Positions 28,808 through 40,600 of a DNA stretch of 64,000 bases are shown piece after piece. The notes beneath the pieces are model-generated. The model ran no database searches. It had not been told where the DNA came from and worked only from the letters and a program-made list of their open reading frames with translations. A program made the translations under genes and the position numbers. Position 1 is the first letter of the stretch, and each line of letters opens with the position of its first letter. The stretch covers positions 21,313 to 85,312 of the forward strand of contig CAJOMQ010000008.1 in assembly GCA_905236715.1 (NCBI GenBank), given 5' to 3'. This stretch comes from an uncultured Bacilli bacterium (GTDB taxonomy: Bacteria; Bacillota_I; Bacilli_A; RFN20; CAG-826).

Positions 28808-29920
28808 TTAGAAACTAAAATCCGTTATTTGCACATTATTTCCATAAATGGTTTTGAAATCATTCTTCATGGAAATAACATGATAATTAGCTTTTTCCCA
28901 ATCATTATTTAATTTATTAATACGGGCTTGAAATTCTTCGTCATTTTCTAAACGCAATGTTCCTTCATCTAAAACATTTTTTCTTGCGTGATCACGGGTA
29001 TCATCATCGGCGACAAGCATAAAGGCCGCGGATTTATATGATGGATTAGATAAAGCGTAATTATGCATCGCGGCATCCCCACCACTATTGCCAAAAGATA
29101 AAACGGGGACTTTGCCAATTTCTTGCGCGATTTGTTTCACTTTATTAGTCTTCAGATTTTTGATTAATAAATTATCAGTTCTAATTAATGTTTCGTCAAC
29201 CCCACAGGTATAATTAACTCCATCCGCACTTCCTTGTTCCGACATTTTTAATTCCACATCCATACCGATGACGCGATTAGGCGCAATGCCAAGAGATTCC
29301 ACTAAGGAACGACAAATAAAACGATCAGAACCAGAAACTACATAATAGGTAAAATCATTAGCGGCGAGATAATCAAATACTTCTAACATCGGCTTATAGA
29401 ATGATTCGGCGTAAGTCATATTGATAAATCCATTCGCGGGGTTTTTCGCATAGTTTTTCACATATTGATCAAATTCCGCGATGCTCATGCCACTATAGGC
29501 TTTGGCCGCGGCGTAAGCATGTTTCATATCAAAGCCATGACTTTCATCATAATTTGGTAAAGGTGTCCCCAAAGTCACAAAATTACGGATATCATTCGCG
29601 GTTTCTACCACATCCGCTGGAGCGATACTTTTATAATCTTCGTCTTCTAAGACACGATATTCGAGCATATTATATTCAAAATACGTGGGATATAATTCAC
29701 CGATAAAAGTGCCATCCATGTCAAACGTGGCAATACGGTCTTCAATAGGAATATAATTTGGGGATTTTTTATCAGTGACATCATTGATATATTCTTTTAA
29801 GGCTGTCAAAGATGAACATTCATTCCATGAGCCAAAATAGGTTTTGTTTTCTTTTTGGTTTTGACAACCCACTAGGGAAATAATCATAGGAATTAAACTA
29901 ATAATGATTTTCTTGTTCAT
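28808..29920 (-). CDS. HAD-family phosphatase lipoprotein
   Basis: Likely start MNKKIIISLIPMIISLVGC; ATFDMDGTFIGELYPTYFEY; YYVVSGSDRFICRSLVESLGI; SFGNSGGDAAMHNYAL. Confidence 0.75.
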   Translation of the reverse strand: MNKKIIISLIPMIISLVGCQNQKENKTYFGSWNECSSLTALKEYINDVTDKKSPNYIPIEDRIATFDMDGTFIGELYPTYFEYNMLEYRVLEDEDYKSIAPADVVETANDIRNFVTLGTPLPNYDESHGFDMKHAYAAAKAYSGMSIAEFDQYVKNYAKNPANGFINMTYAESFYKPMLEVFDYLAANDFTYYVVSGSDRFICRSLVESLGIAPNRVIGMDVELKMSEQGSADGVNYTCGVDETLIRTDNLLIKNLKTNKVKQIAQEIGKVPVLSFGNSGGDAAMHNYALSNPSYKSAAFMLVADDDTRDHARKNVLDEGTLRLENDEEFQARINKLNNDWEKANYHVISMKNDFKTIYGNNVQITDFSF

Positions 29921-29937
29921 ATAAAAAACCTCTTTTC

Positions 29938-30591
29938 TTATAAACCGATATAATGCGATAAAATGATCCACACGGCGAGCACTAATAAAATAGAGCCACC
30001 AATAATACCTGTGATCTCAATTTTATTTTTAAATAATTTCCGGAAGAAATTACCAAAAAAGACACCACATAAAGAAATCACAAAAGTAATAACCATAATA
30101 ATGGAGACATGTAACCAAATGGTCACATTATTACTCATGGAAATGCCTTCATTATTTACATTATGAAAAGCGACGCCTGTCGCTAAAGCATCAATCGCCG
30201 TAGCTACACCCATCAATAGCACTTCTTTAACAGAAAATAGTTTTATTTCTTTATCTTCTTGTTTTTTCTTCATTTCAATGATGGAATCCACAATCATTTT
30301 CACACCGATAAATAACAAAGAAGCAAACGCTAACCAGCAAACAATCACTGACATGATTTGTCCGGCTTGTTCGCCTCCACTAGCGCCGACAATTTGTGAT
30401 ACTAATTCCACTGCCCAATATCCCGCTAAAGGAAATAAGGCTTGAAATAAACCAAAAATAAAGGCAATAAACAAACTTTTCTTTGTGTTAATATCAGAAA
30501 AAGTTAATCCTTCGGCAATAGCCACAGAAAAGGCATCTGCGCTCAGCGCAATACCAAATAATATCACTTGTAAAATAATTTCAAAAGTCAT
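29938..30591 (-). CDS. mntP: Manganese efflux pump MntP
   Basis: GIALSADAFSVAIAEGLTF, GVATAIDALATGVAFHNV: MntP duplicated motifs. Confidence 0.88.
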   Translation of the reverse strand: MTFEIILQVILFGIALSADAFSVAIAEGLTFSDINTKKSLFIAFIFGLFQALFPLAGYWAVELVSQIVGASGGEQAGQIMSVIVCWLAFASLLFIGVKMIVDSIIEMKKKQEDKEIKLFSVKEVLLMGVATAIDALATGVAFHNVNNEGISMSNNVTIWLHVSIIMVITFVISLCGVFFGNFFRKLFKNKIEITGIIGGSILLVLAVWIILSHYIGL

Positions 30592-30743
30592 GCTTATCCC
30601 AATATTATTTCATTGTAATTTTATTTGTGGGAAAAGCAATAAAAATATATAGCACTTTAAAAAATATAAATTTTTTACCTTATATCTGAATATTTTATTT
30701 CCTTATAGGAAAAAAATTAGTAGAATGAACGCGAGGACAAAAT

Positions 30744-32183
30744 ATGAAAAACGGAAAAATTTTATTGGTTTTACCACTTTTAATTGTTGCTACCGCGTGT
30801 AATGGCAATTCTTCGCAGAATAATGATGATAGTGAAGCATTTGATGACAAGAGTGCTAATTATTATTCTTTAGTGGAAAAAAGAAATGCTTTTGATCAAG
30901 ATAGCGAATTAAATTTCGTCGATGAAATAACCAATGGCTTAGATGATCGCATTTGGAACACATTAGATGGCTATTGGGAAAACGGGGGCACTACTCCACA
31001 TAATGGGGTGAGAAGAAGAAATATCTTTTATACCAAAGATGAGCAAGGTAATGGCTATGTGGCTTTAAAAGCGCGTGGCAATTACAATTTAGAAGATCCT
31101 TCTTTAGGTGGAAAACCAGAAGGTTCTTGCATTGAAACCAAAAAATCATTAGGTCCTGGTAGATATGAAATTGAAATGGCCGCTATGCCAAGAGAAGGTG
31201 GTGTCACCGCGATGTGGACATATAAATGTACAACAGGAAGCGAAGCCACGAGCCAAAATGAAATTGATATTGAAATTGGTGGCAGTGGCCAATTTACCAA
31301 TTTGTGGTGCACTACTTGGACCACCAAAACCAATAAAGCCACTTATTCACCAAACGTCAGTGATATTTGTTATATGAACGATGGACGTATTCATAAATAT
31401 ACCTTTGATTGGTACACCAATTATGGCACTACCGGCGAAGGGCGAATTGATTGGTTTATCGATGGCCAATTTGTCCAATCGATTAAAGGGGGAACTGTCT
31501 CCACGATTGATATGCCTGTTTGGATTGGTGTCTGGCTACCTTCTTGGGCCGGCAATGCCCATTGGGTAGAAGATTATATTTTAGTGGATAGAGTTTCTTA
31601 TACCGCCTTTGATGCTGATCAGTATTATGATGAAAACCGTGCATATACCACTTATTCACCAATGGACCCATCAAAATCAGGTATTCAAAATATCAACTTT
31701 AACGATATTACCGCCAATTTAAATAAATTAGCGAACCCCTCTTTTGAAATCGACCATGAATATGTCAGCGATGATTATTATGGCTGGAATAATTTTGGTA
31801 ATGGTTATGAAGGTACATTAACATTTGTCAATGATGCCACCCTCGGCAATAAGGCGGCTAAATTATCAGCGGGAAGTGGCGATAATAAAGATGCTTATTT
31901 TTATCAAAGAATATCTTGCTCTTATGAAGGTTTCAAATACCGCCTTTCTATTGATGCCAAAACATTGAATAGTAGCGACAAAGCGGAAATTATTATTTGG
32001 CAAAAAGATTCCGCAGCCGTAAAAACCATCAAAAGAGAAAACATCACTATTGATGCCACAACCTATAAAACCTTTACAAAAGATATCGAAATGGTAGCTA
32101 ATGCCGCGACGTTAGATATTTTCTTGCATGTTGAAGAAGGTTCGGCATTATTTGATAATGCGAAATTATTGAAAGTCTATTAA
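30744..32183 (+). CDS. GH16 family lipoprotein with C-terminal CBM4/9-like module
   Basis: LLIVATAC lipobox; SQNEIDIEIGG catalytic motif region; C-terminal LANPSFEIDHEYVSDDYYGWNNFG...LFDNAKLLKVY. Confidence 0.75.
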   Translation: MKNGKILLVLPLLIVATACNGNSSQNNDDSEAFDDKSANYYSLVEKRNAFDQDSELNFVDEITNGLDDRIWNTLDGYWENGGTTPHNGVRRRNIFYTKDEQGNGYVALKARGNYNLEDPSLGGKPEGSCIETKKSLGPGRYEIEMAAMPREGGVTAMWTYKCTTGSEATSQNEIDIEIGGSGQFTNLWCTTWTTKTNKATYSPNVSDICYMNDGRIHKYTFDWYTNYGTTGEGRIDWFIDGQFVQSIKGGTVSTIDMPVWIGVWLPSWAGNAHWVEDYILVDRVSYTAFDADQYYDENRAYTTYSPMDPSKSGIQNINFNDITANLNKLANPSFEIDHEYVSDDYYGWNNFGNGYEGTLTFVNDATLGNKAAKLSAGSGDNKDAYFYQRISCSYEGFKYRLSIDAKTLNSSDKAEIIIWQKDSAAVKTIKRENITIDATTYKTFTKDIEMVANAATLDIFLHVEEGSALFDNAKLLKVY

Positions 32184-32998
32184 TCGTTATTATTTTCTTC
32201 TTTTGTTAATCCTTTACGATATATTTCGGGATAATCATCATTGATAGTTAAATCAAATATGGAATGGGAATAAATCGTAAAAACGAAAATAGAAAACTCA
32301 AAATAAAACAAAGCGGATAAAGCCATAGCAATATATCGAGCCAAAGCAAAAGGCACAAATTCATAAATAAAAAATGGGAATAAAATCACTAAAAGAATGA
32401 GCATGTTCCACCCAACCATGCCAAAGGTAAAACGAATAGCGTTAGAGAAAAACTGCCTAATGGTGGCCCGATAAATAATATTTTGTGTCAAATAAAAGCT
32501 AATTATAAGAAAAAGGAAAAGGAATGCGACATATAATAAACCCACAATGACTCCTTTTAATATGTCGTTTAATCCACCTGAATAAATGATAATAATTTTG
32601 CCATATGACAAAAGAAAATAGATGAGGCCAAGCAAGAAAAAGCCCAATAAAGATGGTTTTAAATTGACTTTAATGCCATAGAAAAAATCTTTCACGGGAT
32701 TAGCCCCTTCACCAAAAGCTAAACGTTTCGAATAATATAACGCGCCGACAACACCTAAACCAAAAATCATGATGAACAAAATATATGGTGCATAAACTAT
32801 TAATCCAGTAAAAAGGAAATTGTCATCATTGATAGTAAATGTATCACTATAGGTCAAAGACATATTCCAAACAATTAGAGGAACAAGAAATATAGTCACC
32901 AATAAAGAAACCGTTATAAAATCCCAAAATCGCGTTTTTAAGCGATCTTTTAGTAACGCCATTCTATTTGTCGGAGTATTAATCTGTTTGTCTTTCAT
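32180..32998 (-). CDS. DUF624/YesL-like membrane protein
   Basis: 272 aa, multiple TM helices, located in a sugar ABC/GH locus. Confidence 0.45.
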   Translation of the reverse strand: MKDKQINTPTNRMALLKDRLKTRFWDFITVSLLVTIFLVPLIVWNMSLTYSDTFTINDDNFLFTGLIVYAPYILFIMIFGLGVVGALYYSKRLAFGEGANPVKDFFYGIKVNLKPSLLGFFLLGLIYFLLSYGKIIIIYSGGLNDILKGVIVGLLYVAFLFLFLIISFYLTQNIIYRATIRQFFSNAIRFTFGMVGWNMLILLVILFPFFIYEFVPFALARYIAMALSALFYFEFSIFVFTIYSHSIFDLTINDDYPEIYRKGLTKEENNND

Positions 32999-33635
32999 TG
33001 ATTGATAAAAAATATTCTAAAGCCAAATAACCAAAAACGTGATTATTTTCTTTATCGAAATTGACGGAATTTTGATTCACCAATAAATAGTAAGAAAATG
33101 ATTCTTGCCCTTGGGCGGTAAATTCAACATGTTCTAAATAATGGTGTTGATGATTATATTCATCATTATTTTTATCAAATAATTTCACACCATAGGATAG
33201 TTCTTCATAAACGAAAGTCTCGTAATTATTGATTGTGGGGCAATCGATTAATAAATCGTTTAATGCCATAAATTTATCTTTAATGACTTCTTGCATGGAA
33301 ACAAGATCACCTTCGCTTAAAATAACAAAATCGCTATTTTCCCCATAGGCTTGGTAATAATCGTACAGTTTCGGATCGTTAAAAGGATAATCATACATAT
33401 TGATTTCTAATAAGCCATCATCTTCATATTCTTTTAAAATTTCCTGTTGATAAAAACGGTCTTTCAATCCATAGGCCGCCCAGAAAAAATCAATTTTTTG
33501 ATAAGGCTTAATTTTATAAACATTTTGAAAGATGAGAAAGAAGAGTAAAAAGAAAAGGCCAAAAAAGGCAATAATAGTCCAGCCAAAATAATAAAAATAT
33601 GATTTTCCTCTGCTCTTATCTTTATATATTTTCAT
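32979..33635 (-). CDS. Membrane-anchored protein, unknown
   Basis: 218 aa, N-terminal TM, overlaps neighbouring genes (operonic). Confidence 0.5.
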   Translation of the reverse strand: MKIYKDKSRGKSYFYYFGWTIIAFFGLFFLLFFLIFQNVYKIKPYQKIDFFWAAYGLKDRFYQQEILKEYEDDGLLEINMYDYPFNDPKLYDYYQAYGENSDFVILSEGDLVSMQEVIKDKFMALNDLLIDCPTINNYETFVYEELSYGVKLFDKNNDEYNHQHHYLEHVEFTAQGQESFSYYLLVNQNSVNFDKENNHVFGYLALEYFLSINERQTD

Positions 33636-34107
33636 AAGCGGTAATGATTGATTGATAAGTAATGAATTGGTATTGTTGATTTTCCTTTATATCACTTATA
33701 TCGACATTATTTTCTATATAAAAAACATATTCTTTATCTTCCTGCAAATCTTTTATTTTTATTTCTTTAACAGAAAGACCACGTACATGTTTGACTTTCT
33801 CATTAATTTTTAAAACCAAACCATGTGTTAAATATTTATCCGCTCTCATGCTATTTTTCATGAATTTTTCATAATGATGAAGAGGAATTAATGAAGTATA
33901 AACAAGATAGAGAACACCACTGGCTTCAATGGTGGCAATAATCGCTAAAATAACCGCCATCACATAACGAATTTTCCGATTGGTGAATAAGAAAATAAGC
34001 ACCATTATAGAAGCAGTGATAATGAAAGATAAAATAATAATTAAGTAAATGATTTTTTTGTTTTTACTTAAAGTGTTGATGGATTCTTGGTTAACAATCT
34101 GTTTCAT
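33622..34107 (-). CDS. Membrane protein, unknown
   Basis: 161 aa, two TM segments, overlapping operon junctions. Confidence 0.45.
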   Translation of the reverse strand: MKQIVNQESINTLSKNKKIIYLIIILSFIITASIMVLIFLFTNRKIRYVMAVILAIIATIEASGVLYLVYTSLIPLHHYEKFMKNSMRADKYLTHGLVLKINEKVKHVRGLSVKEIKIKDLQEDKEYVFYIENNVDISDIKENQQYQFITYQSIITAYENI

Positions 34108-35552
34108 TAATCTTTAAATGGCTTAATATTATTACCACTTACTTTATCGAATAAAGAATATTTATCCAAGTTAAAGACAAGATTTAATTTTTGTCCTTTT
34201 TCTAAATTTAATTCCGCGGGAACCTTGGCGATGACGTCTTTGCCAGCAAAATCAACATGTGCGTAATATTCATTACCTAATAATTCAGCGATGGAAATCT
34301 CTAATGGCATGACATCGGAGCGATTTTTGATTAAAACGGCACTATTTTGGTCAACAATGTCTTCAGGACGAATACCGAATAAGATTTCATGCGATTCATT
34401 ATTCAAACATTTTTCATAATGAGATATATCTTCTCTTAGTTTGATAATCTCTGGATCTTCTTCGGGATTTGTCACTTCATTATTTTTCCCTTTCGCTTTC
34501 TTTTCTTCATCAAATTTGGCTAAAGTAGCGATAATTTCCTCAATACGGAGAGAGGCTTTTTCAATTTCTTTTTTATAAAATTCATCATGCGCTTTTAACA
34601 TTTCTTTATCGATTTTAATATTAACCACACCATTTAAATCAATGTGGTCACGATAGAAGGTACCATCGATAATATTCATGGCTGGTGAGCCAATAAAGGT
34701 GGCGACAAAAGTATTCGCGGGATGATTATAAATTATTTTCGGAGAACCAATTTGTTGCACATATCCTTTGGACATGACCACAATTCTTGTCGCCATTGTC
34801 ATGGCTTCAATTTGGTCGTGAGTCACGTAGATAGTTGTCGCTCCTAATTCATTGTGCAATTTAACGATTTCACTACGCATTTGCACACGTAATTTAGCAT
34901 CTAAGTTAGATAATGGTTCATCCATTAAGAAAACGTTGGCGTTTCTCACAATGGCGCGGCCAAGAGCGACACGCTGACATTGACCGCCAGATAAAGCCTT
35001 GGGCTTGCGGTCTAAAAATTCACTAATTTGCAAAATATCCGCGGCACGATGAACTCTATCATCAATTTCTTCCTTTGGTAAATGACGCATTTGTAAACCA
35101 AAAGCCATGTTATCATAAACGGTCATATGCGGATATAAGGCATAGCTTTGGAAAACCATCGCCGTATCACGGTCTTTCGGTTCTAATTCATTAGCAAATT
35201 CGCCATCAATATATAAATCACCACCGGTAATTTCTTCTAAACCCGCAATCATTCTTAAAGTTGTGGATTTACCACATCCGGATGGTCCGACAAAAACGAT
35301 AAATTCTCTTTCTTTGATATCGAGGTTGAAATCAAATACCGCTTGGACACGATTAGGATAAATCTTATTGATATGTTGGAGAGAAATAAAGACATCGCTA
35401 GGAGCCACTTTTTCTTTCTTCAAAGAATTTTTTTGTGCTGTCACCATTTCTCGATAAACAACTTCTCTTTTTTTCGCGAGAATTTTTTCTTCTTTTTCTG
35501 TTTGTCTTTCTAAAGCTTTTCTTTCTTCACGAGATAATTTTTGTTTCGCCAT
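34107..35552 (-). CDS. Sugar ABC transporter ATPase, UgpC/MsmK family
   Basis: GPSGCGKSTTLRMIAGLEEITGGDLYIDG, LSGGQCQRVALGRAIVR, FLMDEPLSNLDAKLR; charged coiled-coil insert in the C-terminal domain; start MAKQKLS preferred. Confidence 0.88.
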   Translation of the reverse strand: MAKQKLSREERKALERQTEKEEKILAKKREVVYREMVTAQKNSLKKEKVAPSDVFISLQHINKIYPNRVQAVFDFNLDIKEREFIVFVGPSGCGKSTTLRMIAGLEEITGGDLYIDGEFANELEPKDRDTAMVFQSYALYPHMTVYDNMAFGLQMRHLPKEEIDDRVHRAADILQISEFLDRKPKALSGGQCQRVALGRAIVRNANVFLMDEPLSNLDAKLRVQMRSEIVKLHNELGATTIYVTHDQIEAMTMATRIVVMSKGYVQQIGSPKIIYNHPANTFVATFIGSPAMNIIDGTFYRDHIDLNGVVNIKIDKEMLKAHDEFYKKEIEKASLRIEEIIATLAKFDEEKKAKGKNNEVTNPEEDPEIIKLREDISHYEKCLNNESHEILFGIRPEDIVDQNSAVLIKNRSDVMPLEISIAELLGNEYYAHVDFAGKDVIAKVPAELNLEKGQKLNLVFNLDKYSLFDKVSGNNIKPFKD

Positions 35553-35565
35553 GACTTTTTCTCCT

Positions 35566-36417
35566 TTATTCATCATAAGTGTATATGCGGACATAATCCA
35601 CAATCATATCAGCTTCTTGGAAGTTGACATCTGGTTCGACATTTTTCACATAATTGCCTCCCACCGCCATATTCAACAAAATATGGAAGTTTTGATCAAA
35701 GGGGGCATGAGGATTTTCTTGTTTATTAACCGCACCAGAAGACCACGCTCTTTCGGGGACTTCTAAAATTTTATTATCATCGACATAAAAAACCATGACA
35801 TCTTCTTGCCAATCTAATTTATAAATATGAAATTCGGTGATAGAAGAAGACTCTTCGCCTCTTCTTTTCATATTGTTATAACCTGTTTGATATGTATCGC
35901 TACCTTGACTAATTGAATAATGCAAAGCGCAGGAAGTGCCATATTCACTACCACCATTGGCCTCCATGATGTCAATTTCTCCGCTATCTGGCCAACTGCC
36001 ATAAGCCCATTCTTCTGGTAGCATCCAAAAAGCGGGCCACATTCCTTTTTGGGCTGGTAAGGCTATACGTGCTTCAATAATGCCGTATTTAAAGAAAACT
36101 TTACCAGTGGTACGAATACGACCAGAAGTATAATCATAGCCACCATAAGATTCCTTTTTGGCCGTGATATGTAGTTGTCCATCTTTTACCGAAATATTTT
36201 CTTTCCGATAATATTCTAGTTCATTATTGCCCCAACCTGTATTGGGTGTGCCATCGCCTGTTTGATAAGACCAATAATCTTCATTTAATGTATCGCCTAA
36301 AAAATCATCTTCAAAAAACAACTTATACCCATCGGGGATTTTGTTGGCGTCTTTCTTGGTTTGGCAACCAGTCAATAATAATGGTAATAACAACATACGA
36401 TAAACTTTTTTCATCAT
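35566..36417 (-). CDS. GH16 laminarinase-like lipoprotein
   Basis: Likely start MMKKVYRMLLLPLLLTGC; MWPAFWMLPEEWAYGSWPDSGEIDIMEANG. Confidence 0.88.
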   Translation of the reverse strand: MMKKVYRMLLLPLLLTGCQTKKDANKIPDGYKLFFEDDFLGDTLNEDYWSYQTGDGTPNTGWGNNELEYYRKENISVKDGQLHITAKKESYGGYDYTSGRIRTTGKVFFKYGIIEARIALPAQKGMWPAFWMLPEEWAYGSWPDSGEIDIMEANGGSEYGTSCALHYSISQGSDTYQTGYNNMKRRGEESSSITEFHIYKLDWQEDVMVFYVDDNKILEVPERAWSSGAVNKQENPHAPFDQNFHILLNMAVGGNYVKNVEPDVNFQEADMIVDYVRIYTYDE

Positions 36418-37604
36418 TGAAAAACCCTCACATAATCCACCACCATTTCCGCGGAAACAAAAGAAGAAGATGGCTCCACCCAATTATCAAATATTCCCCC
36501 AACCGCTAAATTGAAAATCAGATGGAAGGGAGCATCAAAAGGGGCATTGATATTATCGGGAGAAGCGGAAGTAGTCCAAGCATCATTGCGCACCGTCATA
36601 TGAATAGCGCCATCGACATAATATTTGATATAAGATTCTTGCCATTCACAAGCATAGAGATGATATTCGTTGATATTGTGACCATTCACTTCATGCGACT
36701 TATAAGTGTGATTGCCATCTAAAGTGGCATAATGTAAAGCGGAACTAGATTGATTAGGGATGCGACCTTTCGCTTCCATAATATCAATTTCCCCAGAATA
36801 GGGCCATCCACCATAGGTATTAGTTTCTGGAAGCATCCAAAAAGCAGGCCACATAGCTTGTTCAATTGGTAATTTAATACGGGCTTCAATATAACCATAT
36901 TTAAAAGAAAATTTGCCTCTTGTCACTAAGCGTGAAGAAGTGTAATGAGAAGAGGCAAAATCTTCTTTTTTGGCAGTGATATGAAGGGCGCCATTAGCAA
37001 TAGTAGCGTTTTCTTTACGGTAATATTGCATTTCGCCATTTCCCCAGCCCCAACCGCCGGTGCCAATATCATAATCCCATTTATTTTCGTCGATGATATC
37101 ATCGTTAAATTCGTCGCTCCACAATAAAGAAGAATAGCCATCAGGATAGAAATGGGATTCATCGCTAGAAGAGCCAGTTGTATCTCCACTAACGGAAATA
37201 TCGACTTGACCACTATTATTGTCATAATTTAAGGAAATATAAATTTCTTCTTGCTCATCATAAAAATCAAATAAGAAAGAAGTGAGATTCTTTTTCGGAG
37301 CATAACAATCAAAATAATGCTGATCGTGTTGTGGAGAAATCCAATTGCTTTTATTGCCATTAATTTCTAAGCGGTCAAAAAGATGGCCTTCGGCATTAAA
37401 GGGATCAATATCCCCTGTATAAGTGACACGAATATTATTTTGGTAAGTGGAAATATAATAGACATTAGTGATATGAAAATTACCAATTGTAATATTAGTC
37501 AATATATCTTCGCTTCCTTTTCTGCTCCATAAAGAAGAAATCACTTGGCAGGCAGTGAGAGAAGGAACAAGCAAAAGAAGCGTCAATATTTTATTTTTCA
37601 TCAA
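36414..37604 (-). CDS. GH16 laminarinase-like lipoprotein with N-terminal putative glucan-binding module
   Basis: LLLVPSLTAC lipobox; MWPAFWMLPETNTYGGWPYSGEIDIMEAKG; N-terminal DIDPFNAEGHLFDRLEINGNKSNWI module. Confidence 0.88.
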   Translation of the reverse strand: MMKNKILTLLLLVPSLTACQVISSLWSRKGSEDILTNITIGNFHITNVYYISTYQNNIRVTYTGDIDPFNAEGHLFDRLEINGNKSNWISPQHDQHYFDCYAPKKNLTSFLFDFYDEQEEIYISLNYDNNSGQVDISVSGDTTGSSSDESHFYPDGYSSLLWSDEFNDDIIDENKWDYDIGTGGWGWGNGEMQYYRKENATIANGALHITAKKEDFASSHYTSSRLVTRGKFSFKYGYIEARIKLPIEQAMWPAFWMLPETNTYGGWPYSGEIDIMEAKGRIPNQSSSALHYATLDGNHTYKSHEVNGHNINEYHLYACEWQESYIKYYVDGAIHMTVRNDAWTTSASPDNINAPFDAPFHLIFNLAVGGIFDNWVEPSSSFVSAEMVVDYVRVFQ

Positions 37605-40600
37605 CTAACCTCAATATAAATATGATTAATTTTTCCTTCGCGAATATCTTCCGCCATCTTACCGCGCAACTCATCATAATGTTTTCCATCAATTAAATAA
37701 GATAAATGGCATCCTTCATATAGATTAAGATGTTTGGGATTATGGTAGGTGATGACCACCTGACCAAAAAGAGGAAAGGACACCTCATCTTTTTCATCAA
37801 AGAAGGATTTATTTAATTTTGGTGATGGCGCGAAAAGAAGTTCATTATTTTCATAAACAAAAGCGTGTTCGCCTAAAAACATCAAATAAAACATATCCAA
37901 TACTTCCGCATTGGCCCCTGTTAAACGGGCAAATTGACCTTGCCCATGCATACGCTTGTTAGGATTACATGTCGGAACGATGAAACTGGAATTTTCTAAT
38001 GGACTTCTTCCATAAATAGAGGGATCCATATTGCAGACAAAATTGATTTTCATTTCCGCATAGAATTGTTCATATAATCCCGCTTTTAAAAGACCAAGGA
38101 GATATTTATAAGTCATATGTAAGAAATTACATTCTCTTTCTAACCAACCTTTGGTAAAAGCGTGTACGCGTCCGATTTCAAATGGCGCGTCATCTAATTC
38201 ATCGCAAGTCTTATAAAAACCTAGTTGGGGGTCACGTAAACCGCTTTGATAAATGTTTTGATAATCATCCAAAGTGAAGAAATCCTGCCCTAATTTAGCC
38301 ATTCTTGCGGAAGCTTCTAAGAAATGAGGGATTAATCTCTGCTTAAATGACAATGGTTTAACCACGCGATAGCCGAGGTGATTAATCTTATCGGTTATTT
38401 CATATTTATCAACATCATTAATAATGTAACTAGGTAAAATACCACCACCGAGTTTTTTGGCTTCGATAATGCCTTTGGCAAGTATATTTTTCATCGCTTG
38501 TAAAATCATTAAAGCATCCGCCACACTGATTTCATCCTCGTTATCAAAAGCGTATAAATGAGTATTTTTTCTTAATAATTCGCGAGCAGTAGTCACCTTA
38601 TCCCAATAAGCAAAGGAAGAAATATGATTTGATAACAATTGTGATAAACCATCTCTGATTTCTTCATATAAATGTAATTGGTCTTTGGTTAAATGTAATT
38701 TTTTGTCTTGATGAATAGCGAAATTATCAAGGGCAAAATTCACCAAACGTAATAATTCAACTGATCAAATAAGCCTGGTAAACCATTCATCGCGTCATTC
38801 CAACCGGGTTTTTCACACTCCATTTCAATCCCCATTTGATGGGCATCTAAAGTGGAAAACTTCACCAAGATGAGATTAAATATTTTACTAGCTAAATTAA
38901 CGGCAATAATGTCGCCATTTTGATTAGTTTTCCAAAGAGTTTCGGTTCCTTTTAAACCCGCTTTTTCATTTTCTTTTTGGCATGCGGATAAATCAATGGC
39001 CCCATATTGACGAATCTTATCGCCAACTAGGCAATATTTTTCCTCGCGTGGATTGACATAAACTAAAGAATGGAAATAACGATATTCTTCTTTCCCAAAA
39101 AGTAATTCTTCCATCTTGTCGGGATAGACGCTTAAATAATTCGCTAATAAATCGACATTATAAGTCCAATGATCAATCCAATATCCTTCGGAAAAACTCG
39201 CGGAAATTTCTTGATGGCAATTTTTTAATATCTTGCTACAAATAGCGTCGACATTTTTCTCAGAATGATCTTTTAATAATGTATAGATATCACCAGGTTG
39301 ACTTCCTTTGGTAAGCATATCATCAAGTTGTTTTTTAATAGATGATGGTACTTCATTTAAGATATTTTCATCAAAATCATCGTCTTTTTTAAATAACAGA
39401 GGTTTGACCGTGAGGGGGTTTTGCCCATCCATTTGTATTAAAGAGAAAAATATTTTGATGTTATAATCACCGACTTTATTAACAAAATATAAATCACTAC
39501 GGCGATTTTGATTAACATCACGGAAATTACCAGGACCACTGGAGAAATAAGTGCTGGGAATATTAAAAGCGTTATAATCTCTTTCCATATCGCCATGTTT
39601 TCGCGAAAAAACATAATATGGTTCGCCCCCGTTACCATTATCTAAGATGACAGGGAAACCGCCTCTTAAATTATTATCGAGGACAGATTGACGGATATAT
39701 TCATCAAATAAAGGCTGGGAAGTATGAATATCATGCGGCAAATAAGATGCCACTAAATCTTCCGTTTCTTGGACCATTTTTTGGGCGGAAGAAACATTAA
39801 ATTCTTCTACCGCGGTATTAAATTCATCAATGTTATTAAAAGAACCATATAAAGAAGAATATTCATATTTTTCTTTTTCTTTTAATGAGAATTGTGAAAG
39901 AGAGAAAGCACAGGGTAATTGATTTTCTAATTGTTGTTCTTCCTTTAAAACATCAATGCCTTTAGCTAACCAATTGACTGGATGTAATAAAGTGGGGTCA
40001 TCCGCAAATATTTGGTATAATTCCACAATATTAGCAAAACGATGGCCTTGCTTATCAATCGAAATAAAGCCATTGCCATTATGCGCTAATTCGACGATGG
40101 AATTATCGCCAGTGGAAGTTTTAAATTTCACAAAAGGGGCATTATTATTGAGATCAATTTGGCAATAAGCACCCATCAAGGAAACCAATTCTTTATAACA
40201 TAAATTAGATAAACCAAGTGGGAAAAACACCGCTAACCCATCACATAATTCATAAGTATGGGGTTTATTATCTTTATTGAGGATAGAAACATTTCTGATT
40301 AAGCCAGCATAGCGGCGATGGCTCACGGTTGAATAAACGATTTCAATGAGATATCCATCGGTTTCTTCGCTAATGGAAAAAGAGGCTCTTTTGATTTTTA
40401 AAGTTCTTTTAGCGGAAGATTCTTCCTCAAATAAAGCATGGTTCACGCCATCAATTTTTAAGAAAGTGCGAAAATATTTGATGGGAATATTTTGATAAGC
40501 CAAGGTGGCTGAATCAAAAGGAGTAATTGGGGTTTCTTTATTATTGATACCAAAACCACCCATACATTGTCCCACATTCGCATAAAAAGCCCAAAGTGGC

